Source of the DNA: Austropuccinia psidii
Taxonomy: Eukaryota > Basidiomycota > Pucciniomycetes > Pucciniales > Sphaerophragmiaceae
DNA length: 64,000 bases
NCBI GenBank assembly: GCA_023105745.1
Contig: JALGQZ010000016.1
Span: 26,529,154-26,593,153 of the forward strand
Direction: 5' to 3'
The translations under genes were made by a program, and so were the position numbers. Of the stretch, positions 25,762 through 38,300 are shown one piece after another (the first letter of the stretch is position 1; the number at the start of each line of letters is the position of its first letter). The notes beneath the pieces were generated by a model, which was given only the letters and a program-made list of their open reading frames with translations, searched no databases and was not told the origin of the DNA.

Positions 25762-26109
25762 TCAGTGTTTGCAAGAAGTAAAAAACTTTATGTTCTCAGG
25801 GTATTTTCCTTTGACTGTGACTTGTACAAATTTGTTTTCTACTTCTTTGGGCAATTTTCCTTTAGAATTTACAATTGCGTTATTCACTGTAATCTTCCCT
25901 GTACAAGTTATCAACATTGGTTTACCTTGTATGAAATCAGAGCTTTGTGGTTTTCTAGTCCTCTGAGTGGCTATTTCTGTCCACCTTTTGGTGGTGATGA
26001 CGCCTTCACTATTCCACTTTCCTTTACCCTTGTTGCCTTCTGTGTCTGAAGGTGCCACTGGTGTACTGACTTGTGACTTATTTTCAAGTGGGATGAAGTG
26101 TTTTTCCAC
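25762..26109 (-). pseudogene. ORF0 region of element E
   Basis: About 115 codons open upstream of gag with no ATG at the start. It is Lys/Thr-rich and ends KYPENIKFFTSCKH. It is collinear with ORF0 of B (41561-41262) and C. The candidate splice donor used in B is mutated here (GT to GA). Confidence 0.5.
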
Positions 26110-26697
26110 TGAATCAGAGTAAAATCATGCTTATGTCATTTAAGACTTCTTAAAATGCTGTTTGAACGTGTAAGAATGACCTCTGGGCAATATATTACTG
26201 TATTATTCCTCTGTATTATTATATTTAATTGAAATTATCATTTACACATCGAAAATACTTCTTTGTGGATGTATGGTGTACAGTTTGTATTCCAATATCT
26301 CGCGGATCAACTTGTAATTAACAAGTGTAATCCTCTCAGTGCTTATTTAATGGATGATTGAAATTATCAATATGTCCAACCACGCCTGTGAACTATTATT
26401 GACACTACTGAGGGTTCTTTTTAATTAAAAAGAATTATTAAAGGTTTTGAGATGTTTTGATATCAGAAAAACTCTAAAAATAGAGTTGTGGTGATTAAAT
26501 TATAATCAGACCACATGAAAAGGCAATAAAAATACAGTGGTATATGATTATATACCACTCAAAAAGAAATATATGACATATGATATATATTTTTTTAACA
26601 ATTTATGCCTAAAAAAAGAAACAATTGTGTTAAAAAGAAGAAAAATAAGACAAAAAACTCACTTTTATGCCAAAAATAATCAAAAAAGTTCAAAAGA

Positions 26698-26712
26698 CAT
26701 CCCCTGCCCCCA
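26698..26712 (-). other. Degenerate primer-binding site of element E
   Basis: CATCCCCTGCCCCCA on the plus strand aligns to CACGGCCAGGCCCCCA of B, three bases from the 5' LTR. Confidence 0.6.
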
Positions 26713-26715
26713 AAT

Positions 26716-28100
26716 TGACAGGCTGGGTCTATGATGAAGTGGTAAATAAAGGTATACACAACTTTAAATCTGACTTTGACACTGATATTTAAGTTGAAAA
26801 AAGGATCCAAAATATATAATGTAAGGGCTTTATCATGAAGAATAGTGGTGGTCAGCACTCTTGAGAGCCCTGGGTGCAGTCTTACCATTTGGGTTATCAT
26901 AATAAGAGCTCCAATACACTAATTAAGGTATACCTGATTATTTCCCAAGATTATAGCTGTTTTGGACAATTTTACTATGTAGGATTCCTTTTATGGAAGA
27001 GAAAATGCCTCCTTTTACCCTGAAATGGGGTGGAAAAGTCCTCTAGACCATCCACATAGAGGGAGTTAAGATTTTTCACTTCATAGTACTGGCTTGTGGA
27101 CTGCACAAGGCCTGTAAGTTCTGTTTTGGGCTCAGATGTGGTTTTGAAACCACATCTGGGCAGTTTTCACCAATACAGGGTGAACCTTTTCATCTGGGGA
27201 CCACACAGCGCTATTCTTATGTGTATGGTACATAGAAAGCTGTACAGAACCTGTATGGGACCCCTGTATTGAATGAAATATGAGTATTTGAAATATAAAC
27301 AAGCTTCTTGGTCTATCTGACACCTCATAATCATAGTTATTGGATAGTATCCCACAGTAAAGGTGTATTGGCCAAACTGTGGGACTTTAGCCTTAAAAAT
27401 GCTATAGAATTGCCATTTTTTATGATATTGAGCTCAATTTTCGTTTTTTGTGAATCCCTGTATGGGATATACACAATGGTACCTCATTTTGTATGGGTAA
27501 CAGTAAATATGGCAAGGTTATGCAATGTTTAATTTTTTTTCTTCAGATATATGATTTTCTCAAAATTTGTGTGGAATTAGTTTTCCCCATAGCTTTTGTT
27601 CTACATGGGATATGGGGAAATGGATTCCACCATCCAATATCGCTGATTGTTCTCTTTCCAAAATGCCCCCACTTTAGGTGAATCACACTAAAACTATAAA
27701 ACTTAGATGGGAGGTGAATATTTTATTCCCCCTTATTTGGCCAGAGCTTCTATAGTTTTGCTGCTAGCTCAGTTGGACTAGTATCATTGGATATCCCTGA
27801 TGTAGAGCTTAAATTTTAATACCCATTGGCTGGGGTTAAGCCCCTTCCTCTGGATTTCAGATGTGACGTGAAAACTGAGGTTTATGCTCAGCAACTTCTT
27901 TGAGTATGAATAGCTTTGTTAGTATTTTTCCTATGATTATGGGACTTGTATATTTGGAAACAGGTGAGCTTCCTCTTTCTTTTGATACCTTTTTGAGCTG
28001 GTTGGCTCAGCCCCATGTTTTGGTGGTATTTTTGCTCTACCATTGGCTTATGGTACTTGACTGTCATGCTTGTGCTCTGGTTTTGAGTCACATTCTGATA
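26716..28100 (-). repeat. 5' LTR of element E
   Basis: 1385 bp, TGACAGGCTGGG...CATTCTGATA. Both termini are mutated. The inner 12-bp palindrome CAGATGTGGTTT/AAACCACATCTG is perfectly preserved at 27132-27157. The target duplication ATGAA follows at 28101-28105. Confidence 0.85.
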
Positions 28101-28105
28101 ATGAA

Positions 28106-29492
28106 GTAGTAATGATAGTATTTAAAACTCTAACTATTATTTTTAAATGGATAAGTATGATAAAAATCGTTTCAAATAATAATATAAAGGGCTTTACTAT
28201 TGCTAAATAGTGGTTGTGAGCACTGCTGAAAGCCCTGGGTGCAGTCTTACTGGTTGGGTTACTATCATAAGAGCTGAAATAATTAATATTTGAAGTATAC
28301 CTGCTTATTTCAAAGAGTATAGCTGTTTTGACAGTTTTACTATGTGGGAATTCAAGATCAGGATGGGGTTTCCTTTTTTGGCAGAGAAAAGCCTCCTTTT
28401 ATCCTGAAATGTGTGGAAAGGTCCTCTAGTTCATCCAATGAGAGGAAGTGAACATTTTTCACTTCAGGGTGCTGACTTGTGGGTTCAAAGAGGCCTGAAC
28501 ACTCTGTATTGGGCTCGGATGGGGTTTTAAAATTGAATCTGGGCAGGCTTCCCCAATACAGGGTGAAAATGTTCATCTGGGGACCGCACAATCCTCTTCT
28601 GACGTGTATGACACATATAATTCTGTACAGAACCTGTATGGGACCCCAGTATTGAAATAAGTATGAGTATTTGAAGTATAAACAAGCTTTCTTGTCTATT
28701 TGACACCTCATAATCAAAGCTATGGGAAAGTATCTCACAGTAAAGGTGTATTGGCCATGCTGTGGGATTTTAACCTTAAAGCTGCCATACCTTTGTCAGT
28801 ATTTGAGATATTAAGCTCAAATTTGCTTCATTGAGTAGCCCTAGATTAGATATAAACAATAGTTCCTAATTTGGTATGGGTATCATTAAATATGGCAAAG
28901 TTATTCAATGGTTACTTTTTATTATGCAGATATGTATATTTCTTAAGACCTGTATGGAACTAGTTTCCTCCATACCTTTTGTCCTAGTTGAGTTATGGGG
29001 GAATTCATGGCACCATCAGATATCCATGATTGTTCTCTTGTCAAAAAGACCTCACTTTAGGTATGTCACACTAAAACTGTAGAAGCTAGATGAGAGGTGA
29101 ATACTTTTTTCACCCTCATTTTACCTTAGTTTGGCAATAGTTTCTGTACTTTTGGTGCTAGCTTAATTTAACTAGTACCATTGGATAGCCCTAATTGAGA
29201 AATTTCATTTGAAACCCCATTTTATGGTGTTCAGTCTGTTTCTGGAGTTTAGATGAGAGGTGAAAATTAAGGTTTATGCTCAGATACTGCTTTGAGCTTG
29301 CACAACTTTGTTATTCTTGGTCCTATGGTTATGGGACTTGCATATTCGAAAATATGTGAGTTTCCTCTTTTGCTTCCTACCTTTCTAGATGGTTGCACTC
29401 AGATCCATATTTTGATGGTATTATGTTCTACAATTAGTTTATGGTATTTTGCCTTTAATGCTTGTGCTCTTGTTTGGAGTCACAGGCTAACA
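28106..29492 (-). repeat. Main part of element C 3' LTR
   Basis: It continues the 23 bp at 17048-17070 and ends CAGGCTAACA at 29492. TACCCTCCCTTT follows at 29493, the complement of the polypurine tract. Confidence 0.85.
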
Positions 29493-29497
29493 TACCC

Positions 29498-32400
29498 TCC
29501 CTTTAAGAAAATGCTCATAATTTATGAGGCTGTTCAGCCCTCCTAGAGGCTCTGACCTTCTCAGTTGAAGCTTACCATTTGGTATTTCATCTTCTGCCAT
29601 CCATTTATCCTTATCTGATTTTTGTTTTTTGAATCTGACCAAGTATTTTCTCTGGTCTTGTCACAGCCATGGAGACAGGCAGGGTATTACCATTCATTAC
29701 TAATGGAAACTCTTCCAACACCTAATCAGCAAGGGAATTCATGGAAGATTCACCAAATACCATTTCAAACCTCAATACAGCCCAATACAGGCAGAACCCA
29801 AATACAGGATTCACCAAATACAAGCCTTCCCTCAATACAAGTGCAAAAACCTGTATTGATTCAAATAAATGTATTGGACACACCAATACATTTTCCCATC
29901 TCAAATACAGGCTCTTCAATAATACAATCATGGTTTCCCAACACTCAAGCTCCAGGCTGGCACTTTTTCACATGTAACAGCCCCCTTTCACCCACCTGGG
30001 GTTTTTTCCCCAGTTAATTAAAATATTGGATTTATTATTTAATATTATTTTATTTCTCATTAGGAAGTATTATTTTAGTAATTATTAAGTTAGTCTTTGC
30101 CTTTCCTCACCTGTTCCGTAGAGTCCTGGTGTCCATATCCTTTATTAATCCTTTTCTCTTTTCTGAACATGTTGAAACAGTGATACAGGATTATTTGTGG
30201 TTGGCTCTTTATTGTTGTTTTTGTGTTTCTCTCATGTCTTTTAATGCTATTATCTTATGACTAGGAATTTATTTCTCTTATCTCATTACTGCTATCAATT
30301 GAGTATTTATTCTGAGCCCTCCATAAGTAAGTCTTTTCACTGAGTACCAGGCCCTCTTCATTTAGAAGAGCCACTGTGACAGGTCTTTACCATTCAGTCT
30401 GATCTTCTTGGCCTTGATGATCTTTTTTATAGGGCCAGGGTAGTCTTGGACTTCCACTATGTCTTGTGGGGTGTGGGTATTGTTCCTGCAGGGAAACCTA
30501 TCCTTGTCTGTTTGGAAGTAGGGTTTGACCAAGCTCACTGGGAATAATGGGTGTTTCCTAGAGAATTCCTCTGTAAGCCTAACCTACACTTCATTTTTCC
30601 CTACCAATTTTATGATAGTGAAGGGTCCCATAAATGAGTTTCTCATTTCCTCTTGTCCCTTGATGTTGTTAAAGTTGAGTGTAGATACCAACACTTGGTT
30701 CCCTTCTTTGAAGTCTGCTTCCATGGGTGTTTTGTCATACCTCTGTTTGTTGTACTCTTTAGCCTCATATATGCACTTAGAAGCTGTATCACATGCTCTC
30801 TTCCACACATCATGGAGGTTTTTGGCTGTGGGGTGGATAGTCAGAAGATTTTTCTTCAAGTGATCCACAGGAAATAGGCAGTTCCACCCTTTTTCTACCA
30901 GTGAGGCTGATTTCCCTGCGCCAGGGTTCTGCCTTGTCTTTGAAGCCAGTTGGACTGCTGGCAGTAGTGTGACATACTCATGGGTGTACCCTTCATGGTC
31001 CTTATATCCCATCTCATTATGCACAGAATTTTCTGATTTCCTCCATTGTTCCAATCCTCCTTTCAGCTAAGCCATCTGTCTGTGGATGATAAGCTGTAGG
31101 AAATGCAAGTTTTGTTCCAAGAATGTCATAGAGGTTAGTCCAAAGTTCTTATGTGAATTTTGGGTCCCTATCACTGATAATGGTTTTGGAATCCACATGT
31201 GAATATGATGTTATTACGGAATAACCAGGCTGTATTGATATCTGTGTCTTCTTTGGGACATGGTAGGCACCTTACAGACTTACTATACCTATCAGGTATG
31301 ATTAGGCAGGCATTGAAGTTTTTATTGCCTCTTGGGATAACTCCTGTTACCCAGCTCATGTTGATGGTTTCCCATGGGGTTTTGGGTTCTTCTGTGTGTT
31401 GAAGCAGCCCATATTTCTTCCCATGTTTTCTGTTTGCCTTCTTTCATGTTTCAAATGTTTTGTTGTATTCACTCAACTCTTTTGGCCATGGGGGCCACCA
31501 AGCTGTGCTTGTTACCCTCCCTTTGGTTTTGTCTTCACTTGTGTGACCCATATAGGGGAAGTCATGGCATTCTTGCAGGATCAGGGATATGTGATCTTTA
31601 TCTAATATGCTGAGGGAAATAGTATGCTTCTCTCTCTGATAGATTACTCTATCTATAATGAAAGATTTCTTATCCCTATAGTCCCTCAACCAGGGTTCCT
31701 CTAACTGGGATTCCAGGTCTGGGCTCCTGCACTTCTGTTGAAGGAGTTTCAACAATATGCTATACTGTTTGTGTTTGAAATAAGTTTTCAATACTGAATT
31801 AAAAGATTCTTTTTGAACCTCAGAGGAGCTTATTCCTAGTATGGAAGTTTCTATCCCCTCTGGTTCACTTAGGAAAGTATTTGTGGTACCACTTTTTGGT
31901 CCCCATTCAGAAAATCTGAAGTTTTTCCTTCTATCTATTTCCATGAGATGGATAGGAGTTTTGGCAGCTACTTCAGGGTCACAAGCTGGGTTGCTCTTGT
32001 CATTGTCCAGTGGCCATGTACTGAAACCATCTGCATTAGTGTGGCTTTCTCCTTCTTTGTATATTATGGTTATGTTTCCTCAATACTTCTGGATGGCTAT
32101 TTGCCACCTCAACATGTGTCTGTTTATAGTCTTCATATTAAGTAAGGACTTTAGTGCTGTGCAGTGTATGTAGAATTGAAAGACTGCACCCTCCAGATAA
32201 TAGTGGAGTTTTTCTAGGGCCATACTAGGCAGAAGCATTCAGTCTCAGTTGCTCCATGCCTAGCCTCTGAGTCTTTCAGTTTCCTGGAGATGTTACATAT
32301 TACCCCTTCCCTTTGTTCACCATCTACTATTTGTCTTTGGTTCAGGAAAGCTCCTAATCCTTTCCTACAGCCTTCATCTATGTACAGCTTGAATGGAGTT

Positions 32401-33901
32401 CAAAGTCAGGTAGTATCAGGACAGGTGCATTGGTGAGCTCATGTTTAATCCTCTCATATTCACATCTCCTTTCCTTGGTAATTTCAAAAACTACATATTT
32501 TGAACATAACTTGTATATACTACTAGTTATGTGGGAAATGCTTTTGATGCTTTTTCCATTATACCTAGCAAATCCAAGGAAGTATTTCATCTCTTTAAAA
32601 CTCTTTGGTGCTATTTTTTGCATTACTGCTGTGACTATGCTCTGATCTATGGCCAGGCTAAGGCCTGAGACTCTTTGTCCTAGTGTCAATAGCTCTTGTT
32701 GGCCAAAATTACACTTCTTAAGTGAAATCTTCAGATTAATGGGTGTGCACTTACTAGGGACTCTGTCTATTTACTGCACATGGTCTTCCCATGTTTCTGA
32801 GTATATAATGATGTTGTCAATATATACCACCTTCTAGCCTTCCAATATTTCTTCTTTGAATATTGTTTCCATCATCCTTTGGAAATGGGCTGGGGAACTT
32901 TTGATTCCAAATAGCATCCTAGTTTACTCATATATGCCCATATGGCATATAATCCTGAGTACCTTCATGGAGCTTCATTCAACTCCATTCTGGTGAAAGC
33001 CTTTCATACAATCCACCTTGCTTATGTATTTGGCTTTTTCCAGTGTTTTTAAGGCAGTAGGTATCCCTTGTATAGAGTACCTATCACCTTTTGTGTAGTT
33101 ATTCAGGGCTCTGAAATCCCCATGCAACCTAGCTTTTCAATTATGCCAAGTGATAAGGACAGGAGTGGTGATTTCCACTATTTCATTGTGTCCTATACTT
33201 CTGATGACATCCATATCTAGGAGCTCTTTGATGGATTTTTCAATTTCTTTCCTAGTTTCCAGTCTTGCTGGATATGGAGGTCTTTTGAGAATGTGTGGAT
33301 AAGGTCTTTCCACATCTAGATATAGTTCTATATCCTGGCCTGTTATTTTTCCCAATGGTTCTTCACCAATGGCACAAGCTGGTCTGTTCTTTCTCAGAGT
33401 TTCTAATAAACTGATCATTTGTTTACTTTTGAGGTTATACCTGAACTGCCTTTCTTTAAATTCATTTTGTAATTCCTCTAAAGGGTCTTGGTTGGACAAT
33501 TGGTATATATCAAGGGAAATTCTGTTTTCCTTGTTTGTACCTATGGCAATGTACCTATTTTTACTATTGTAGATGTCAATGCCATAAATCTTCTGATAGT
33601 CTGTTTCCAGTGATAAGCCTTTGATCTGAGCATCTTCAAGCACTACAAACTCTGGGTTGAGTGTGATATTACATTTCCTATGGGGTATGATTATGTATTT
33701 AATAATGGTCTCAATGTATTTCATCTTTCCCAATACACTTTTAAAGTTCTTTGCCTTAGTCGGCAAGAGTTTCCTCTCCCAATTTGGGAAGTGGTTGTCC
33801 AGGTATTCTCTGGCCACTATTGATTAGTGTGCACCACTAAAAATGATAAATGAGTGTTGAGCCTTGTCAATACAAATACTCATCTTGGTGGCTGTCCCAT
33901 G
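29498..33901 (-). pseudogene. pol remnant of element C
   Basis: Right to left: protease and linker (33817-33137), RT (33130-32690, disrupted), RNase H (32689-31960), integrase (31944-30584), and a chromodomain-like tail interrupted by the 723-bp solo LTR at 29659-30381. The first integrase catalytic aspartate is lost (MSWVTG where B has MDWVTG, near 31355). The fragment stops at 33901, where B inserted. Its upstream continuation is at 43586. Confidence 0.9.
29659..30381. repeat. 723-bp solo LTR (third family) in element C
   Basis: Ends are perfect 8-bp inverted repeats, TGTCACAG...CTGTGACA, with a perfect 5-bp duplication GGTCT (29654-29658, 30382-30386). The C polyprotein tail resumes exactly across it. 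TG...CA ends plus a 5-bp duplication fit a solo LTR. A small DNA transposon is less likely. It contains a cluster of AATACA motifs at 29773-29926. No coding potential. Confidence 0.75.
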
Positions 33902-35332
33902 TGTCAGGATGATACTATGATAAAGGTATAACTAGGCTGATTACAACTTTAACTGTGTATGTGACACGGCAGAAAATGATTAAAAAAGATTTATAAAGGT
34001 TTTATAATAAGATAAAAGGGTTCTACTATTGAGAAATAGTGGTGGTGAGCGCTATTGAGAACCCTGGGTGCAGGCTTTATCTGTTGGATTACAATAATAA
34101 AGTCTACAATAATTAAAGATTATAATTATACCTGATTATTTAACCAAGAGTAAAACTGTTTTTGACAGTTTACTACGTAGGTTATTCAAGAGCAGGATGA
34201 GGAAAGGATTTTGGCTGTGAAAAGCCCTCCTTTTATCCTGAAATTGGGGTGAAAAGGCTGCTAGACCTTTCCACCTAGAGGAAGTGAAGATTTTTCACTC
34301 TCTATGACAGGCTTGTGGTTTGCAAACAGCCTTTATACCCTGTATTGGGCTCAGATGTGGTTTTGAAACCACATCTGGGCAGTTTTCACCAATACAGGGT
34401 GAAAATTTTCATCTGGGGACCTCACAGCCTGATTCTGACGTGTATGATGCGTAGAATGCTGTACAGAAACTGTATGGGACCCCAGTATTGACTGACATAT
34501 GAGGTATTGAAGTAAAAACATGCTTCTTCGTCTATTTGACACCTCATATTCATGGTTATGGGATATTATCCCATGGTAAGGCTGTATCTGACAGCAGGTG
34601 GGATTTTGACCTTAAAATGGTCATAACTCTGTCCGTTTTTGAGATATCAAGCTCAAAGTTGGTTCATTGAATAGCTCTGTATGAGCTCTACACAATGGTA
34701 CCCAACTTGACATGGTTATCATTAAATATGACAAAGTTATCTCATGTACAAGTATTTTTGTACATTGGCGTGGTCTGGTCAAAAAGCTGTATTAAGCTTG
34801 TTTGGCCAATAACGTCTGTTGTAGTTGAGTTATAAGGAAATGGATGGCACCATCAGATAGCCCTGATTGTGCTCTTTCCAAAAAGACCCCACTTCAGGTA
34901 TCTCACACTAAAACTGTAAAAGTTAGATGAGAGGTGAATGTTTTGTTCACCCTTATTTGGTCTGAATTTGACCATAACTCAAGTAAAACTGGTGCTAGCT
35001 CAGTTTGGCTGGTACCATTGGATAGCCCTGGCTTAGAGCTTCATTTTTAGTACCCATTTGATGGGGTTATGCGTTTCCTTCTAGATTTTAGATGAGAGGT
35101 GAAAATTAAGGTTTATGCTCAGCAATAACTTTGAGCAGGAATAACTTTGTTATTTCTTGTCCTATGGTGATGGGACTTATATTTTCAGGAAGAGGTGAGT
35201 TTCCTCTTTCTTTTGATACCTTTTGAGCTAATTTGGCTCAGCTCCATGTTTTGGTGGTATTTTGGCTATACCATTGGTTTATGGTATTTTGGCTGTCATG
35301 CTTGTGCTCTGGTTTTGAGTCACAGGCTGACA
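33902..35332 (-). repeat. 3' LTR of element B
   Basis: 1431 bp, TGTCAGGATG...CAGGCTGACA. Terminal inverted repeats are TGTCA/TGACA. It carries the nested 12+12 bp palindrome at 34337-34400. Confidence 0.97.
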
Positions 35333-35345
35333 TACCCTCCCTCTA
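35333..35345 (-). other. Polypurine tract of element B
   Basis: TACCCTCCCTCTA on the plus strand, i.e. TAGAGGGAGGGTA in element sense, directly abuts the 3' LTR. Priming site for plus-strand DNA synthesis. Confidence 0.85.
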
Positions 35346-35357
35346 AAAAAAGGCTCA

Positions 35358-38300
35358 TCATTGATGAGACTGTTCAGTCCTCCTAGAGGCTCTGAATCTC
35401 CTTAAATGGAGGTTCCCATCTGGTATGGCATCCTCTGCTAACCATTTGTCTTTGTCAGCTGTCTGGTTCTTGAATCTGACTAGATATTGTCTCTGATCCT
35501 TCCCATTAAGTCTGATTTTTCTGGCCCTGATGATTTTACTCACAGGTCTAGGAGAGTCTTCTATTTCCACTATTTCTGGTGGAGTGGTGTTCTTCTTCCT
35601 GGAGGGGAATTTATCCTCCTCTGTTTGGAAGTAGGGTTTGACCAGGCTCACTGGAAAGACTGGGTGTTTCCTAGAAAACTCCTCAGTGAGCTTGACCTCT
35701 ACTGCATTCTTCCCTATCAACTTAATGATAGTGAAGGGCCCTACAAATGATTCTCTCATTTTCTTGGGTCCTTTGAGATTGTTAAAGTTCAGTGTAGACA
35801 CTAACACCTGGTCCCCTTCCTTGAAGTCAGGTTCCATATGTGATTTGTCCCACCTCTGCTTATTATACTCTTTGGCCTCAGCTATGCATTTGGCAGCAGT
35901 ATCACAGGCTTTCTTCCACATATCATGGAAGTCTTTGGCTGTGGGGTGGATGGTCAGAAGATTTTTCTTCAAGTGATCCACAGGTAACAGGGGATTCCAC
36001 CCTTTCTCTACCAGTGCAGGTGTTTTTCCTGTGGTAGAGTGCTGGCTTGTATTATAAGCCAGTTGGACTGCTGGTAAGAGGGTGACCCAATCATGGGTAT
36101 ATCCCTCATGGTCCTTGTATTCCATGCCATAGGCACAGAACCTCCTGAGGATGTCCTCCATTGTTTGGATCATCCTCTCAGCTAGGCCATCTGTTTGTGG
36201 ATGGTAAGCTGTGGAAAAGGCAAGCTTGGTGCCAAGCATGTCATATAAATTGGTCCAAAATTCAGATGTGAATTTTGGGTCCCTGTCACTGATTATGATC
36301 TTAGGGACTCCACAGGTGGATATGATGTTATTCCAAAATAACAGAGCAGTGTCCATGGCTGTGTCCTCTTTATGGCATGGTAGACATCTCATGCTCTTGC
36401 TGAACCTATCAACTATGATTAAGCAGGCATTGTAGTTTTCTTTGCCTCCTGGGACAAGTCCTGTGACCCAGTCCATGTTGATGGTTTCCCATGGGTGCTT
36501 GGGTTCTTCTATGTGTTGAAGCAACCCATATTTCTTCCCATGCTTTCTATTTGCCTTTTGGCATCCTTCACAAGTGTTGATGTATTCACTCAACTCTTGC
36601 ACCCACTTGGGCCACCAAGCTGTGCTTGCTACCCTCTCTTTAGTCCTGTCCTCACTCATGTGTCCCATGTAGGGGCAGTCATGGCATTCCTGCAGGATTA
36701 AAGAGATGTGGTCTCTGTCTATCACTGTGAGTGCACTGGTGTGCTTTTCTCTGTGATAACTCAGGCCATCTATAAGGAAGAATTTATTGTCCTTATAGGC
36801 CCTCAACCAGGGTTCCTCCAGCTGGGTTTCCAGTTCTGGGCTCCTGTATTTTTGTTGAAGGAGTTGGAGTAGTATGCTACACTGTTTGTGGTTAGCATAA
36901 GATTTCAGTACTGCATTGAAAAATTCATTGTGCAATTCTGAGGAACTTATTCCCAGTATGGGGGTTTCTGTCCCTTCTGAATCAGTGTTTCCACTGTCAA
37001 GGGTACCACTACCTGGTGCCCATTCAGAGAATCTGAAGTTTTTCTTCCTATTTATTTCCATAAAATGGATAGGAATTTTTGCAGCAACTTCAGGGTCATA
37101 AGCTGGATTGCTTTTGACATTGTCCAGTGGCCATCTGCTAAGGCCATCTGCATTGGTATGGCTTTTACCCTCCTTGTATATGATGGTCATGTTCCCTCTA
37201 TACTCCTGGATGGCTATTTGCCATCTCAGCATGTGTCTATTAGTAGTCTTCATGTTTAGTAAAGACTTCAAGGCTGTGCAGTCTGTGTAGACTTCAAAGA
37301 CTGCACCCTCCAAATAATAATGGAGTTTTTCTAGAGCCCAGACTAGACATAGACATTCTGTCTGGGTGGCCCCATACCTAGCTTCTGAATCTTTCAGCTG
37401 CCTGGAGATGTAACATATTACACCTTCTCTTGGTTCACCATCCACAATTTGTCTTTGGTGAAGGGCTGCTCCCAAGCCTTGGATGCATGCTGCATCTATA
37501 TATAACTTGGATGGTAGTTCAAAGTCAGGCAAGATGAGCACAGGTGCATTTGTGAGTTCATATTTGATCCTCTCATATGCATCCCTCCTTTCCTTGGTTA
37601 TTTCAAAAACTACATCCTTTGAGCATAAATTGTATAAACTACTAGTTATGTGGGCAAAGTTTTTGATGTGGTTTCTATAGTAGCTAGCAAATCCAAGGAA
37701 AGATTGCATCTCTTTGATGTTCTTTGGTACTGGCTTTTGCAGTACTGCTGCTACTTTGTTGTGGTCAATTGCCAGACTAAGGCCTGAGACTTTGTGTCCT
37801 AGAGCTAGTAGCTCTTGTTGGCCAAAATTACACTTTTTAAGTGAAATTTTCAGATTAATGGGTGTACATTTACTTAGCACTCTGTCTATGTATTGTACAT
37901 GGTCTTCCCATGTCTCTGAGTATATAATGATATCATCAATATACACTACCATCCAGCCTTCCATTATTTCTTCTTGAAATATGGTGTCCATCATCCTTTG
38001 GAAGTGGGCTGGTGCATTCTTGATGCCAAATGGCATCCTGGTGTACTCATATATGCCCATATGGCATATTATTCTGAGTAATTTCATGGAGTTTGGTTTA
38101 ACTCCATTTTGGTGGAAGCCCTTCATACAATCCATCTTGGTTATGTATTTGGCTTTGGCCAATTTATCCAAGGCATGAGGTATCCTTGGTATAGGATACC
38201 TGTCTGCTTTTGTGTAGTTGTTCAGGGCTCTGAAGTCTCCACACAATCTAGACTTGCCATCATGCCAGGTGATTAGGACAGGAGTGGTGATTTCCACTAT

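Larger units (their letters stand above)
17071..28100 (-). mobile_element. Element E: decayed lineage-2 gypsy element
   Basis: A complete outline on the minus strand: 3' LTR 17071-18480, polypurine tract complement at 18481, pol and gag remnants 18505-26109, degenerate PBS 26698-26712, 5' LTR 26716-28100. The perfect 5-bp duplication ATGAA (17066-17070 and 28101-28105) places its insertion inside the 3' LTR of C. Solo LTR H (23276-24777) interrupts its gag. Many frameshifts show it is old and inactive. Confidence 0.9.

Noticed and set aside
17048..29492. Two tandem lineage-2 LTRs (26716-28100 and 28101-29492) as a head-to-tail array
   Set aside because: The ATGAA duplication shows E inserted into the C LTR, so they are 5' LTR of E and 3' LTR of C.
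29659..30381. Non-autonomous DNA transposon with 8-bp inverted ends
   Set aside because: TG...CA ends with a 5-bp duplication fit a solo LTR better. Not excluded without related copies.
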